From contig JADJLQ010000003.1 of the NCBI GenBank assembly GCA_016709995.1, positions 124,001-188,000 on the forward strand: a DNA stretch of 64,000 nucleotides, in the 5' to 3' direction. Positions within the stretch are counted from its first letter, which is position 1. Each line of letters opens with the position of its first letter. A program made the position numbers and the translations under genes. Under the pieces are notes generated by a model. It ran no database searches, was not told the origin of the DNA, and was given only the letters and a program-made list of their open reading frames with translations. Positions 1 through 8,584 of this stretch are shown here, piece by piece. The DNA is from Saprospiraceae bacterium. GTDB lineage: Bacteria > Bacteroidota > Bacteroidia > Chitinophagales > Saprospiraceae.

Positions 1-1144
1 TCAATGATTTGTAATCCAGGGAGGATCCTGTCTTTAATTTGTTCAATTCTTTATTTACCCAGGCATCTTTGAATTTGCGAAAACCACTTACATTAGTCAT
101 TAGCGTCGATTCACCAAGCAGGTCTCCTGATTTGATATCGAAAGTAAAAGGCATAGATTGGATGGATTCTTCCCAGGAGTTTTTTATATGCATAATACCG
201 GAGACAAAATGGTCGTCGAGAAAATCAAACTGTGGCCAGATGCTCATGCGATAGACCATCCGGTCACTTTGGTCAGCCGGTTTTTCAGACAGTAAGATCC
301 TTTTTTTCTCCTGGATGACCACTAAAAATGAATCTATCAGGTTTTTAAACCAGATCGAAGTACCTGACTTGTCTATTTTGGGATAGGTGATGTCGACGGC
401 CATCCAATGATCTGCAAAAGATTCCTGGGATATGGCTACCTGGTTGACAAGATCTAAAGATTTGGTGTATTCGATCGTGCCCAGCTTATAATTAATATCG
501 ATTCGTTTGTCATTGACTTTCCAGGTACTTAGTTTTCCAGCGTTATGTTGTAGATAATCTACCATATTGGATTCCTGGTGAAAGCTTTCATCATCCTTAA
601 TTTCTGATGTACCGTACAGGGTCTTGTTGAGCATTTTATAATAAAACTTCTCAGCGATTTGGTCTGAAAAATCTTTGTGTATCAAGACCATACATTCATC
701 CGGGTCTGATTTGGAGGCATAGGATCTTACCCAAAAAGTAGTGGCGGGTGCAGGACTACCTTCTTTGAGCGAGATGCTGGCATTATAGGTTCGATCCGCA
801 TTGTACCAGGTGCCTCGTACAGATTGGTCATCCATCTCCAAAGCAAACTTGCCGGTCAGGGTCGAGTTTAGATCTTGCTCATCCAATTTTAGCTTGTTGT
901 TTTGGATGGTGCCGGAAAGTACATACTTGGTTTTATTGTCTCCAAAATAAAAATAACCTTTACAGTTTTCGCCATCAGATACCAGGTCCAGTTGAACAGG
1001 AATGGTTTCATCCCAAAATCCGGAATAGGTCTTTTCCCAGGCTACAGTTTTGTTTTTGAAAAACTGATCGGCCAGGCCGGTCTCCAGGGACTGAGTCTGA
1101 CTGATGAATGGAAATAAAAAATAATACAGGAATAATATTCTCAT
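1..1144 (-). CDS. Secreted protein of unknown function (3' end cut by window edge)
   Basis: The reading frame is open from an ATG at 1144 to the left edge, about 381 codons without a stop. It begins with a signal peptide (MRILFLYYFLFPFIS, then QTQS), so the product is exported. The rest is polar and rich in beta-type segments with no motif I recognise; the first half reads like a lipocalin-type or beta-sandwich fold, for example the stretch GYFYFGDNKTKYVLSG, but that is only an impression. The start overlaps the stop of the MoxR ATPase gene by one base or more (TAATG), so the two are translationally coupled. The C-terminus lies outside the window, so length and any anchor are unknown. Confidence 0.75.
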   Translation of the reverse strand, partial: MRILFLYYFLFPFISQTQSLETGLADQFFKNKTVAWEKTYSGFWDETIPVQLDLVSDGENCKGYFYFGDNKTKYVLSGTIQNNKLKLDEQDLNSTLTGKFALEMDDQSVRGTWYNADRTYNASISLKEGSPAPATTFWVRSYASKSDPDECMVLIHKDFSDQIAEKFYYKMLNKTLYGTSEIKDDESFHQESNMVDYLQHNAGKLSTWKVNDKRIDINYKLGTIEYTKSLDLVNQVAISQESFADHWMAVDITYPKIDKSGTSIWFKNLIDSFLVVIQEKKRILLSEKPADQSDRMVYRMSIWPQFDFLDDHFVSGIMHIKNSWEESIQSMPFTFDIKSGDLLGESTLMTNVSGFRKFKDAWVNKELNKLKTGSSLDYKSL

Positions 1145-2142
1145 TAGGGTACTTCTACTTTGGCTAAAATCTCTGAAATAATGTGGTCTGAGTTTTTGTT
1201 TTCTGCTTCTGCTTCATAGGTCAGTCCTATACGGTGTCGCATCACATCTTTGGCAATGTAACGCACATCGTCCGGGATGACAAATCCTCTTTTGTTAATA
1301 AAAGCTACGGCTTTTGATGCGAGGGCAAGATTGATGCTGGCGCGGGGAGAAGCACCGTATTGGATAAAATTCTGTAGTTCGTCCAATTTGTATTCAGCAG
1401 GCTGCCTGGAGGCAAATACGATATCGATAATGTATCGTTCTATTTTTTCATCCATATAAATAGTGTTCAAAACCTCTCTGGCTTTGAGGATATTTTCAGT
1501 CTGCACCACCGGAGTGATCGCCCTCAGTTTTTCGTCACCAATATTCATGCGGATGATCTGGCGCTCCTCTTCTTTGGTGGGATATCCTATAAGTACTTTG
1601 AGCATAAATCGGTCTACCTGAGCTTCAGGCAGGGGATAAGTGCCTTCCTGTTCTATGGGGTTTTGCGTAGCAAGGACCAGGAAAGGCTCTTCCAGGCGAT
1701 AAGTTTCCTTGCCGATGGTGACCTGCTTCTCCTGCATGGCTTCGAGCAATGCACTTTGCACTTTGGCAGGAGCACGATTGATCTCGTCAGCGAGGATAAA
1801 ATTTGCAAAAATAGGGCCTTTGCGAACCTGGAAGTCATTGATCCCCTGATTATAAATGAGTGTACCTATGATATCAGCTGGCAATAAATCTGGAGTAAAC
1901 TGGATCCTTTGGAAAGATGCATTGACTGCCCCTGCAAGGCTTTTGATGGCTAAGGTTTTTGCCAGGCCTGGAAGACCCTCCAGCAGAATATGACCTTTGC
2001 AGAGCAATCCGATGAGCAAGCGCTCGATCATGATTTCCTGGCCGATGATGGTATGCTGGAGTTGTAATTTGATCTGGTCTATAAATCCGGATTCCTGCTC
2101 GATGCGGGCTGTGATCCCCTGGAGATCGATATAACTGTTCAT
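1144..2142 (-). CDS. MoxR-family AAA+ ATPase
   Basis: A 332-residue MoxR-type AAA+ ATPase. The Walker A motif GLPGLAKT lies near residues 56-63, Walker B is in the FILADEINRAP segment, and sensor 1 is in VLATQNPIEQEGTYPLPEAQ, which is the typical MoxR signature. These cytoplasmic ATPases act as chaperone-like remodelers, often with VWA or DUF58 proteins. No such partner is visible, but the gene is coupled to a secreted protein downstream. I chose the ATG at 2142 because a -7-like element (GATTTTTGC) lies just upstream of it, inside the longer frame; a 345-residue form starting at 2181 is also possible. Confidence 0.93.
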   Translation of the reverse strand: MNSYIDLQGITARIEQESGFIDQIKLQLQHTIIGQEIMIERLLIGLLCKGHILLEGLPGLAKTLAIKSLAGAVNASFQRIQFTPDLLPADIIGTLIYNQGINDFQVRKGPIFANFILADEINRAPAKVQSALLEAMQEKQVTIGKETYRLEEPFLVLATQNPIEQEGTYPLPEAQVDRFMLKVLIGYPTKEEERQIIRMNIGDEKLRAITPVVQTENILKAREVLNTIYMDEKIERYIIDIVFASRQPAEYKLDELQNFIQYGASPRASINLALASKAVAFINKRGFVIPDDVRYIAKDVMRHRIGLTYEAEAENKNSDHIISEILAKVEVP

Positions 2143-2181
2143 AATCGTTTTTATATTGAGAAACGGTGCAAAAATCGTCAT

Positions 2182-2599
2182 TTTTTGCAGTAATGGAACA
2201 ATAGATTGAGATATAAAGGAGGGTTTAACCTCTTATTAAGAATTGAGCTAATTTGATGATATAGGCCATGGATCCCCAATGACCTTTGTTTTATGAGGAC
2301 GAATCCTGACGCAGGTACAAGCGTTGAAGTAAGAACTCCTGCGTCATGATGCCAAATTGATAAGCTGTGTTGCTTGCATTTATCAACCAAGCAGCAGTTA
2401 TTAAACGTTATTGGTTATTGCCCCGATGGTTGTATCCGATCATAAGTCAAAATTCTATTGATTAGCAGAGCGTATGTGCACCCTGGCTATCTCAGCTTTT
2501 TACAGTTCAAATTTATGTATAGGAGGTTGCTTGATTAAGGGTTATCCGATTATTTGCCTCATGGCTATCTCTATTGACTCTTCCTTATTGATGGGCCAG
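2182..2599. other. Intergenic stretch with no gene seen
   Basis: About 420 bases between the start of the MoxR gene and the end of the PfpI-family gene. The only frame here (70 codons on the minus strand, 2178-2390) has no signal peptide, motif or plausible start context. I see no strong hairpin or tRNA. Confidence 0.6.
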
Positions 2600-3748
2600 T
2601 CAATTTTTATCCAAGCATCTTTCTACAACTTCATGAAATCTATCATGTAAGGCGTAAATCGAATTTTTAAGCAAGACATCGGACTTCTTTGAATTCACTT
2701 GTTTCAAAATGGAAATGGATTCTTTCTCCAATAAATTGAGAGTTTCTGACATTGCAGGTTTTTGAAACTCCGTAGGTACATTTGCTTTTCTTAAAATGGT
2801 AGCAAGGTTGGCGAGTTCAGAGGCATATTTTTTAAGCGGACTCAGATCGCCTGATTCTGCAGGATGAAAAGTAGCTGACATTATTTTGTGATATGCATCC
2901 AAATCAGGCCAAGCTTCCCAGATCGTGGGTTTTGGAAGCCTTAATTTTTTTTCCGATTCAATCATCGGAAGGAGACCAGAGTCATACATCGTACGCATCA
3001 TTTCTATTACCAGATCATCTGTATTGGTCACTGAACCGGCTTCTATCGGCGGCTCAGGATCATATTCCAGATCCAACATGACACCTTGTGTATACTTGTC
3101 CCCCATCAGTTCCTGCACAATACCCAGGGCCATATCCATTCCTGCAGTGACTCCTGCTGAAGTCCAGTATTTGCCATCTTTAACGTACCGCTTTTGGATA
3201 AACTTTGCTCCGTACATTTTCATGATTTCATCTGCTCGATACCAGTTGCAGGTGACCTCTTTATCTTTTAACAGGCCTGTCGCTCCGAGTATCCATCCGC
3301 CTGTGCATACACTTGTAGTAAATACTGAATTTTGATCGATCATTTTGATCCAATTGAGAAGTGCCGTGTCTTTTGTTTGTAAAAATGTTTCACTGGCTCC
3401 TCCAGGAATAACTAAAATATCCAATTTATTGACCACATCGATTGATTTATCCACTTGTATTTTTACACCACGCTGATTTTGTACAAATCCTTTTTGTTTT
3501 GCAACAAAAAATACATCTGCACCCATAAGTTCTCCCAATACATGATATGGTCCGAAAGCATCCAGCGTATTGAATCCATCGTATACATAGATACCAATGG
3601 TTTTGACCGGATATTTAGGTTGAGTCATCATAATAGCCATCATTTCATTGTGTCTTTGGGCAAGACTATCAGTTTTGGATTGAGCCGAAAAAATTCCCGG
3701 AATGATCATCCAAAGACATACCAGGCAGATTTTACATTCCCTAATCAT
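2600..3748 (-). CDS. Secreted DJ-1/PfpI-family protein with helical C-terminal extension
   Basis: A 382-residue protein with a signal peptide (cleavage near ...GIFSAQS). Residues about 48-240 form a DJ-1/PfpI (glutamine-amidotransferase-like) domain: the first strand TIGIYVYDGFNTLDAFGP carries Asp63, the nucleophile elbow is TTSVCTGG with Cys148, and PGGAS precedes it. This resembles the isonitrile hydratase/AraC-associated branch more than Hsp31. Residues about 255-382 are a separate helical part with TFHP and LHDRFHE segments, which could bind metal or haem; that is inference. It is the last gene of the minus-strand copper-type run, 12 bases after the small lipoprotein gene. The substrate is unknown. 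Confidence 0.85.
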   Translation of the reverse strand: MIRECKICLVCLWMIIPGIFSAQSKTDSLAQRHNEMMAIMMTQPKYPVKTIGIYVYDGFNTLDAFGPYHVLGELMGADVFFVAKQKGFVQNQRGVKIQVDKSIDVVNKLDILVIPGGASETFLQTKDTALLNWIKMIDQNSVFTTSVCTGGWILGATGLLKDKEVTCNWYRADEIMKMYGAKFIQKRYVKDGKYWTSAGVTAGMDMALGIVQELMGDKYTQGVMLDLEYDPEPPIEAGSVTNTDDLVIEMMRTMYDSGLLPMIESEKKLRLPKPTIWEAWPDLDAYHKIMSATFHPAESGDLSPLKKYASELANLATILRKANVPTEFQKPAMSETLNLLEKESISILKQVNSKKSDVLLKNSIYALHDRFHEVVERCLDKN

Positions 3749-3760
3749 ACTTCAATTGGT

Positions 3761-4156
3761 TTAAGGGTTTATGGTAAAATCCACTGTCTTAATGGTAAGG
3801 TGATCATCGTGATCTTCTGCGCTGATGGTCAGTGTCACTGGTGTAGTGCTTGAAATTCCGACAGGATTCCATTTTTCATCTATATTATAAGAGGTCAGAT
3901 CATGGACCTCCGGTGGGTTGGTGGGCGTGAAGAGTATACTGCCATCAGACTTTCTCGTCACGGAGATTAATAGTTCATGCAGACTTTCGTCGGTGACGCT
4001 CCCCGTGATCGAAATAGTTTGCCCGACACCAAATGATGAGCCAGCCGTAGGCGAGGTAATTGTCAGTGCAGGAGGGTTATCATCGCTTTCAGATTTGTGA
4101 CACGAAAATAAAACAAAACCTATAAATAAAATGTTGAATAAAAATGATTTTTTCAT
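3761..4156 (-). CDS. Small Ig-like lipoprotein (DUF4625-like)
   Basis: A 131-residue lipoprotein. The signal peptide ends in a lipobox (GFVLFSC, Cys19), so the mature protein is membrane-anchored. The body is one immunoglobulin-like sandwich: PALTITSPTAGSSFGVGQ at the start, a central D-E-S-L-H strand, and a final TLTISAEDHDDHLTIKTVDF strand. Several His and Asp residues sit close together (LHE, EVHD, EDHDDH), which would suit metal binding. The layout recalls DUF4625-type Bacteroidota lipoproteins, but I cannot confirm the family. It lies between the di-haem gene and the PfpI gene with gaps of 61 and 12 bases, so it is probably co-transcribed. Confidence 0.7.
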   Translation of the reverse strand: MKKSFLFNILFIGFVLFSCHKSESDDNPPALTITSPTAGSSFGVGQTISITGSVTDESLHELLISVTRKSDGSILFTPTNPPEVHDLTSYNIDEKWNPVGISSTTPVTLTISAEDHDDHLTIKTVDFTINP

Positions 4157-4217
4157 ATTAAAAAAATTAAGTAATTAAAAAGAATTATGGTGGTATTTAC
4201 AGAACTTATTGACATAA

Positions 4218-5234
4218 TTATAAATCCGGATTATAAATAAAATCATGATCCGTCAGAGTATTTAAAAAGTGTAATAAAGATTGTTTTTCATTGGCAGAGA
4301 GAAAAATACCGAGGTGACCAGCTTCTTTGAGTAAGGGATCCAGTGTGGGTGAGTCATGTACACCATGCTCATAATGTTCCAATACCTCCTCCAGGCTTTT
4401 AAACCTTCCGTCGTGCATATAAGGAGCGGTCACAGCGCAATTCCTCAGGGAGGGGATTCTAAACTTGCCCAGATCCTTTACTGATTCGGTGATTCTGGCC
4501 CGGCCTAAGTCCGCAAACTCCGTATCGAGTCCATTGTTGCTAAATCCCATATTAGTAAATAATTGTCCTGCATGGCACTGGGAGCATTTATTCGAAAATA
4601 ATTCAAATCCAATTTTTTCATCTTCACTAAATACCTCCTTTCCCAAGATCACCTGATCATATCGAGAAGTGGCGGATATCAAGTGGAGCTGGTACTGTGA
4701 AAGTGATTTTAATAAATAGGCAGAAGTGATCGTGTCCATATCCGGAAAAGCCTGGCGAAATAATTCCGGATATTCTGCATGTCTGTTAAGTTTATTCATT
4801 ACATGACTTAATGATTCGTTCATTTCTAATGGATTTTCAATGGCGTTGGGCGGTACGAAATCGAGGTGAATGATTCCCCCATCCCAAACAAATTCACTGA
4901 AAAAAGCCATGTTGGCGATAGAGGGAGCATTTCGAATACCGGCTCGCTCATCTACCCCCAGGCTCAGCCGATGTTGTGGATCAGTGAACGCTGCTTGTTT
5001 TACATGGCAATTGCTGCAGGCTACAGATCCATCGGAAGAAAGTATTGGATCATTAAAAAGTTTTCTGCCCAGTTTAAACCCTTCCTGCGTCAGTGGATTT
5101 GATTCCAGGTTGTACAGGATCGGAGGAAAATGTTCTGGTTTGGCAATTGGAAAAGGTGTAGTACTACTTTCTTCCGTAGTGCATGATACTATCCAGATGA
5201 ATAGTATCATGCTTACACCGGAAATGAGCTTCAT
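4218..5234 (-). CDS. MbnH/MauG-like di-haem cytochrome c peroxidase-family lipoprotein
   Basis: A 338-residue lipoprotein (lipobox WIVSC, Cys18) of the di-haem cytochrome c peroxidase/MauG superfamily. Two haem c sites are visible: CSNCH at residues 73-77 and CSQCH at 217-221. The family hallmarks LGRKLFNDPILSSDG, FVWDGG and APYMHDGRF are present. It directly follows an MbnP-like gene (55 bases), which is the MbnP/MbnH arrangement. MbnH is known to oxidise a tryptophan of MbnP to kynurenine and so create a copper site; that activity is inferred here from pairing. A plain peroxidase is the alternative. The protein would act in the periplasm, anchored by lipid. Confidence 0.88.
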   Translation of the reverse strand: MKLISGVSMILFIWIVSCTTEESSTTPFPIAKPEHFPPILYNLESNPLTQEGFKLGRKLFNDPILSSDGSVACSNCHVKQAAFTDPQHRLSLGVDERAGIRNAPSIANMAFFSEFVWDGGIIHLDFVPPNAIENPLEMNESLSHVMNKLNRHAEYPELFRQAFPDMDTITSAYLLKSLSQYQLHLISATSRYDQVILGKEVFSEDEKIGFELFSNKCSQCHAGQLFTNMGFSNNGLDTEFADLGRARITESVKDLGKFRIPSLRNCAVTAPYMHDGRFKSLEEVLEHYEHGVHDSPTLDPLLKEAGHLGIFLSANEKQSLLHFLNTLTDHDFIYNPDL

Positions 5235-5289
5235 AATATTTTATTTGTTAAAAACTAGATTGATTATCGATGATTGTTTTTATGGATTC

Positions 5290-6144
5290 TTACTGATGGA
5301 TATGATCGAAGATGAATGCAGATTCGATATTGTCAGCTATGCTCACACCATCTGAAGGTTTATGCACATTGTGATTTCCGGAAAAATCGATTTTGTTTAC
5401 ACCACTAAATAATTTGGATACATCAAAAAGCATGTGTACCTGAGGTGTGTTGGCATCATCTACTTTTGCATCAGTATCGAATGTCAGGTTGATTTTTTTA
5501 TTATTATATACGAATGCGGAGCCTGCAATATTTTTCCATCCCCCTACATGAAAGGCCATACCGTTTTTGTTGTCGGCTGTGATGGTTTCTGCACCGGTTA
5601 CGCCTCCATTGGACGCATCAGACTGACCTTCAAATTTTACGGCTATATAACCAGAATTCCAATTCCAAAACATTTTACTTGTGGCGATATCCAAAGCCCC
5701 ACCTACTGCTCCATCGCTCACCCCTGCTGAATCTACACCAACAGTAAAGATCACTTTATTGTATTTTCCTGCCGGAACATTCTTCAAGGTAACTACCTGG
5801 GATGCAGGATCTTGCTCATTGATGAGATAATAACCTTTGGTGCCTGATGCAGAAACAGATACTTCATCTTTAAACGATTCTCCATTTGGTCCCTGGAGTT
5901 CAATAGCAGATACAAAATATTTAAGTAAACTGATGTTGTACTTCTGGTTCATTCCATTGGTATAGGCGTATTCTGTACTGCCGGCTGGAACCATGCTTAA
6001 TTGTTTGACTACATTATTTAAGGTGGCTATGTTGTCAAATTCCAGCTCTACAGCTCCAGCATTTGCAGTGATTTCATCTTTCTTGCAAGAGAAGATAGAT
6101 GTAAAAAGTAATAATCCTAAGATACTTAATTGAATAGTTTTCAT
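5290..6144 (-). CDS. MbnP-like copper-binding lipoprotein
   Basis: A 284-residue lipoprotein (lipobox TSIFSC, Cys20). It carries the MbnP-family pattern: an N-terminal strand AVELEFDN, the KYFVSAIEL strand, a VPAGKYNKVIFTVGVD turn, the Trp-rich segment MFWNWNSGYIAVKFEG (Trp160, Trp162), a second segment GMAFHVGGW (His199, Trp203), and a C-terminal His cluster (HNVHKPSDG ... FDHIH). In the characterised MbnP family one tryptophan is turned into kynurenine by the partner MbnH and copper binds beside His ligands. The gene lies 16 bases after the CDACGCS barrel-like gene and just before the MbnH-like gene. Which Trp is modified cannot be told from sequence alone. Confidence 0.88.
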   Translation of the reverse strand: MKTIQLSILGLLLFTSIFSCKKDEITANAGAVELEFDNIATLNNVVKQLSMVPAGSTEYAYTNGMNQKYNISLLKYFVSAIELQGPNGESFKDEVSVSASGTKGYYLINEQDPASQVVTLKNVPAGKYNKVIFTVGVDSAGVSDGAVGGALDIATSKMFWNWNSGYIAVKFEGQSDASNGGVTGAETITADNKNGMAFHVGGWKNIAGSAFVYNNKKINLTFDTDAKVDDANTPQVHMLFDVSKLFSGVNKIDFSGNHNVHKPSDGVSIADNIESAFIFDHIHQ

Positions 6145-6160
6145 TTATATTATATTTTTT

Positions 6161-7060
6161 TTAATTGAATAAATAACTTATTTGAAATTGAATTTTATTG
6201 GCAGCCTGCAGATCATCATTTGAATACTGCTGCACTAAAGGAATGCTTGCATAGGTGTTGAAATTGAATCTTCCTGACTGAATGCTTATTCCGAATGAAG
6301 TGTACAATCCAGCTCCTCCAGTCGTAGAATAATGGGCCAAGGATTTATGGTCTTTCTGTATAAATTCTCCTAAGAAACCTGCATAAGGGGTTAGCGAAAA
6401 TGCTCCCATTTTTTTCAATTTATTCCCCAAAACGAGCTGGGCCGATGACTGATCACCAAAATGATAATCTTCTTTTGTATTGAAAAAATGCATGTATTGT
6501 GTACTCATAAAAGCCAACCATCGGTCATTCGAGACTCCTATATTAGTTGCTGAAAAAATACCCCAGCTTCCATTGCCTACATTAAAATTTTCAGGCAAAT
6601 TCTGTTGTATGTGAATATATGGATCATATTTTCCGGTTGCGCCTTTTATGCCCATACCTCCATCAATGTAAAAATGAAGATTGCTGGCGCTTTTTGACTG
6701 TTTGCTGAGAATATAATGTACAGAGATTTTGCTATCACCTATTCCTTGCACAGTACCATTGCCATCCGGATGCTTCCTGGTATTGTATATGTAAGGCTGA
6801 TCTATGAGCACATACCATTTATATTTTATACCAACCCGCAATGAAAAATCAAGTGTTCTAAACTTGTCTTTTGAGCCTTTGGAGTCCGGCAGATTAGAGG
6901 TGAAAGTGCCAGTATAATACTGCATGCCAAAATAGTTTTTTTGCAATACAGATATCATATCCACCCCTATGCCATGCATACTGCAGCCACAAGCATCACA
7001 GGCTTTCGTCAATGACCACTGACCTATGATCACTGAAACGATCAGAATTATTTTTTTCAT
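6161..7060 (-). CDS. Barrel-like outer-membrane protein with N-terminal CDACGCS motif
   Basis: A 299-residue exported protein. I chose the ATG at 7060 because it gives a clean signal peptide (MKKIILIVSVIIGQWSLTKA); an upstream ATG at 7087 adds nine residues. The mature N-terminus is CDACGCSMHGIG, three cysteines in six residues, a likely metal or disulfide site. The remainder alternates polar and hydrophobic residues with many aromatic strand ends and finishes QFQISYLFN, as in outer-membrane beta-barrels. It lies 16 bases before the MbnP-like gene. By context it may bring copper to, or export it from, the MbnP/MbnH pair. That function is inference; the family has no role I can name. Confidence 0.72.
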   Translation of the reverse strand: MKKIILIVSVIIGQWSLTKACDACGCSMHGIGVDMISVLQKNYFGMQYYTGTFTSNLPDSKGSKDKFRTLDFSLRVGIKYKWYVLIDQPYIYNTRKHPDGNGTVQGIGDSKISVHYILSKQSKSASNLHFYIDGGMGIKGATGKYDPYIHIQQNLPENFNVGNGSWGIFSATNIGVSNDRWLAFMSTQYMHFFNTKEDYHFGDQSSAQLVLGNKLKKMGAFSLTPYAGFLGEFIQKDHKSLAHYSTTGGAGLYTSFGISIQSGRFNFNTYASIPLVQQYSNDDLQAANKIQFQISYLFN

Positions 7061-7275
7061 GCGAACGATAAAAAGGTTAATACGCAAATCTCATGCGTAC
7101 CGTTAAATCAACTTGGTTTCTGAAAAATTCGATAAAATTTCAATCCGTTTTCCAAACATGTATTTGAATTTAGTTCAGATACATGAGTAAGGAGAGAAAT
7201 CCCATTTGTTCCATTGGCTGACTCTGATACAAAGAATGTCTTGTACTCAGCTGTCAAACAAATGGAGATATAGAA

Positions 7276-7671
7276 TTAAATGGTAGGAGGGTGGAAAATG
7301 GAACGATGTATGCCAGTAGGAATACATGCGGTGTAATCAAATAGCGCTGTATTTAGATTGCTTTCATTGAAGGACCATGATTCGCATGAGCCTTGAGTGA
7401 ATACATCAATAGATTCGAATATTTTTTGAAAAAAATTGAGATAATTATCTGAACTTCTATGATGTTCAGTCTCTATTTGCATAGAAATCTTTTGCATTAA
7501 TACACATTTTCCATGGCAGGCTAATTCAGGTCGGTTTTTATTTACACAAAGTACCTCTGCATAATATTGCCTGTTCAACTCGAATGAGACCAATGCAGAA
7601 ACCATACTGAAAGTCTTCAATACGACTACAAGTATAAGGGTATATGCACTGATCTGCCTGGCGGTATCCAT
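7276..7671 (-). CDS. Small membrane-anchored protein with CHGKC motif
   Basis: A 131-residue protein with one hydrophobic segment at residues about 8-28, then a conserved-looking cysteine motif: CVNKNRPELACHGKC (Cys42, Cys52, His53, Cys56), followed by a polar C-terminal tail containing two more Cys and ending in HRSIFHPPTI. Proteins with this Cys-x9-CHGKC pattern are common next to TonB or metal genes in Bacteroidota, but I know no assigned function. It is the first gene of the copper-type run, 215 bases before the barrel-like gene, and a good -7 box lies 11 bases before its ATG. A metal sensor, chaperone or reductant role is possible. Confidence 0.68.
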   Translation of the reverse strand: MDTARQISAYTLILVVVLKTFSMVSALVSFELNRQYYAEVLCVNKNRPELACHGKCVLMQKISMQIETEHHRSSDNYLNFFQKIFESIDVFTQGSCESWSFNESNLNTALFDYTACIPTGIHRSIFHPPTI

Positions 7672-7682
7672 TTCTTATTTTG

Positions 7683-7690
7683 CAAAAGTA
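7683..7690 (-). promoter_or_regulatory. Bacteroidota -7 promoter box for the copper-type operon
   Basis: On the minus strand the sequence TACTTTTG matches the Bacteroidota -7 consensus TAnnTTTG and is followed by C. It lies 11 bases before the ATG at 7671, which would give a very short leader. No clear -33 TTTG is present at the usual spacing. Confidence 0.5.
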
Positions 7691-8094
7691 TCTAAAATAA
7701 CAATAGTATGATAAAGAAACTGCCTGATATTGATCAGTCTATAGGGCTTTAACAAATGTTCGTAGTCAACATTAAACTTTAAAGATCTGGGTCAATGAGT
7801 TGTCTCTACGAATTCCTCCTGGCTAATCAATTTCGTTATTCATTTTGATGCTCTGGATTGGAACGGAGAAATAATGATCATGTGTCATTAAGGATTGACT
7901 TAATAGATTAGAAGAGAAAGGATTTGAGTAGGTTCTAATGGATCTGTGCACAATGGTTAAAAATACTTCGTATTCTATTCCTTGGAGGTCAGCAGGGCAA
8001 GATGATTTTATTACCTGGCAGGGAGGCAGCCTAAAATGAATGATGGATTCTTAAACATGAAAAAACGACTATTTACTTGCTCTGCATAGGGAAG
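7691..8094. other. Intergenic stretch with no gene seen
   Basis: About 400 bases upstream of the copper-type operon and downstream of the lipoprotein pseudogene. Apart from the dyad at 7724-7737 I see no reading frame, RNA gene or terminator. Confidence 0.55.
7724..7737. promoter_or_regulatory. Inverted repeat upstream of the copper-type operon (possible operator)
   Basis: CTGAT-ATTG-ATCAG is a perfect 5+5 dyad, about 35 bases upstream of the -7 box and inside a wider ACTG...CAGT. Its place suits an operator for a metal regulator, but no regulator gene is nearby. This is a weak call from one site. Confidence 0.25.
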
Positions 8095-8547
8095 TTACTT
8101 CACTATCGTCACCAGTTGATTCTTTCCAAACCGATGCTGCTCTCTTCCATTGAGCACCAATCGATCCAATACGGTGAGGTTCTTTTTCTGACCAAATGTG
8201 GCATCTATGGTATCCGGCTCGAATCCTTTGACCTGAAGTATGGTCCTGCAAAAGCCATTTTTTGAGGGATCGGTATTAAGAGCTGTTCGGAGGATTTTAA
8301 CATAAACAGTATTAGTCGTCACCATGGTACCAGGTGGACTATACACCCGTGTAAATCGGTTATCTTGCATATAATAGATGGTAACATCCTTTTCAGTACT
8401 GAGTGCTTCATTTTCGAAAATGGAGTGACCCTGCTGATTAAGGTATTTAAGATCAATTTCGATTTCAAATTCAGGACATGGTCCTCATTTACAGGAGATA
8501 ATGATTAGTGCTAAGAGAGTCCAAATGGATTTATAAAGAGCATGCAT
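8095..8547 (-). pseudogene. Lipoprotein gene broken by an in-frame TGA
   Basis: From the ATG at 8547 the frame encodes a lipoprotein signal (MHALYKSIWTLLALIIISC). Two codons after the lipobox start there is a TGA at 8485-8487. The same frame continues past the stop for another 129 codons, without further interruption, through the segment PCPEFEIEIDLKYLN and on to ...NQLVTIVK. Because the frame is unchanged, this looks like a single nonsense change in a formerly intact lipoprotein of about 150 residues. A sequencing error, a readthrough codon, or a re-start at the internal ATG at 8370 (91 residues, no signal) are alternatives. The family is not one I recognise. Confidence 0.7.
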
Positions 8548-8584
8548 AAGCCAATTTTTAAAAACAGGGTAGTTCTGCCACACC

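Noticed and set aside
2178..2390. 70-codon minus-strand frame upstream of the MoxR gene
   Set aside because: No motif or signal peptide and poor start context; it overlaps the likely MoxR promoter.
4218..7671. Methanobactin biosynthesis locus
   Set aside because: MbnP/MbnH-like genes are present but no mbnB, mbnC or precursor peptide gene is found in the window.
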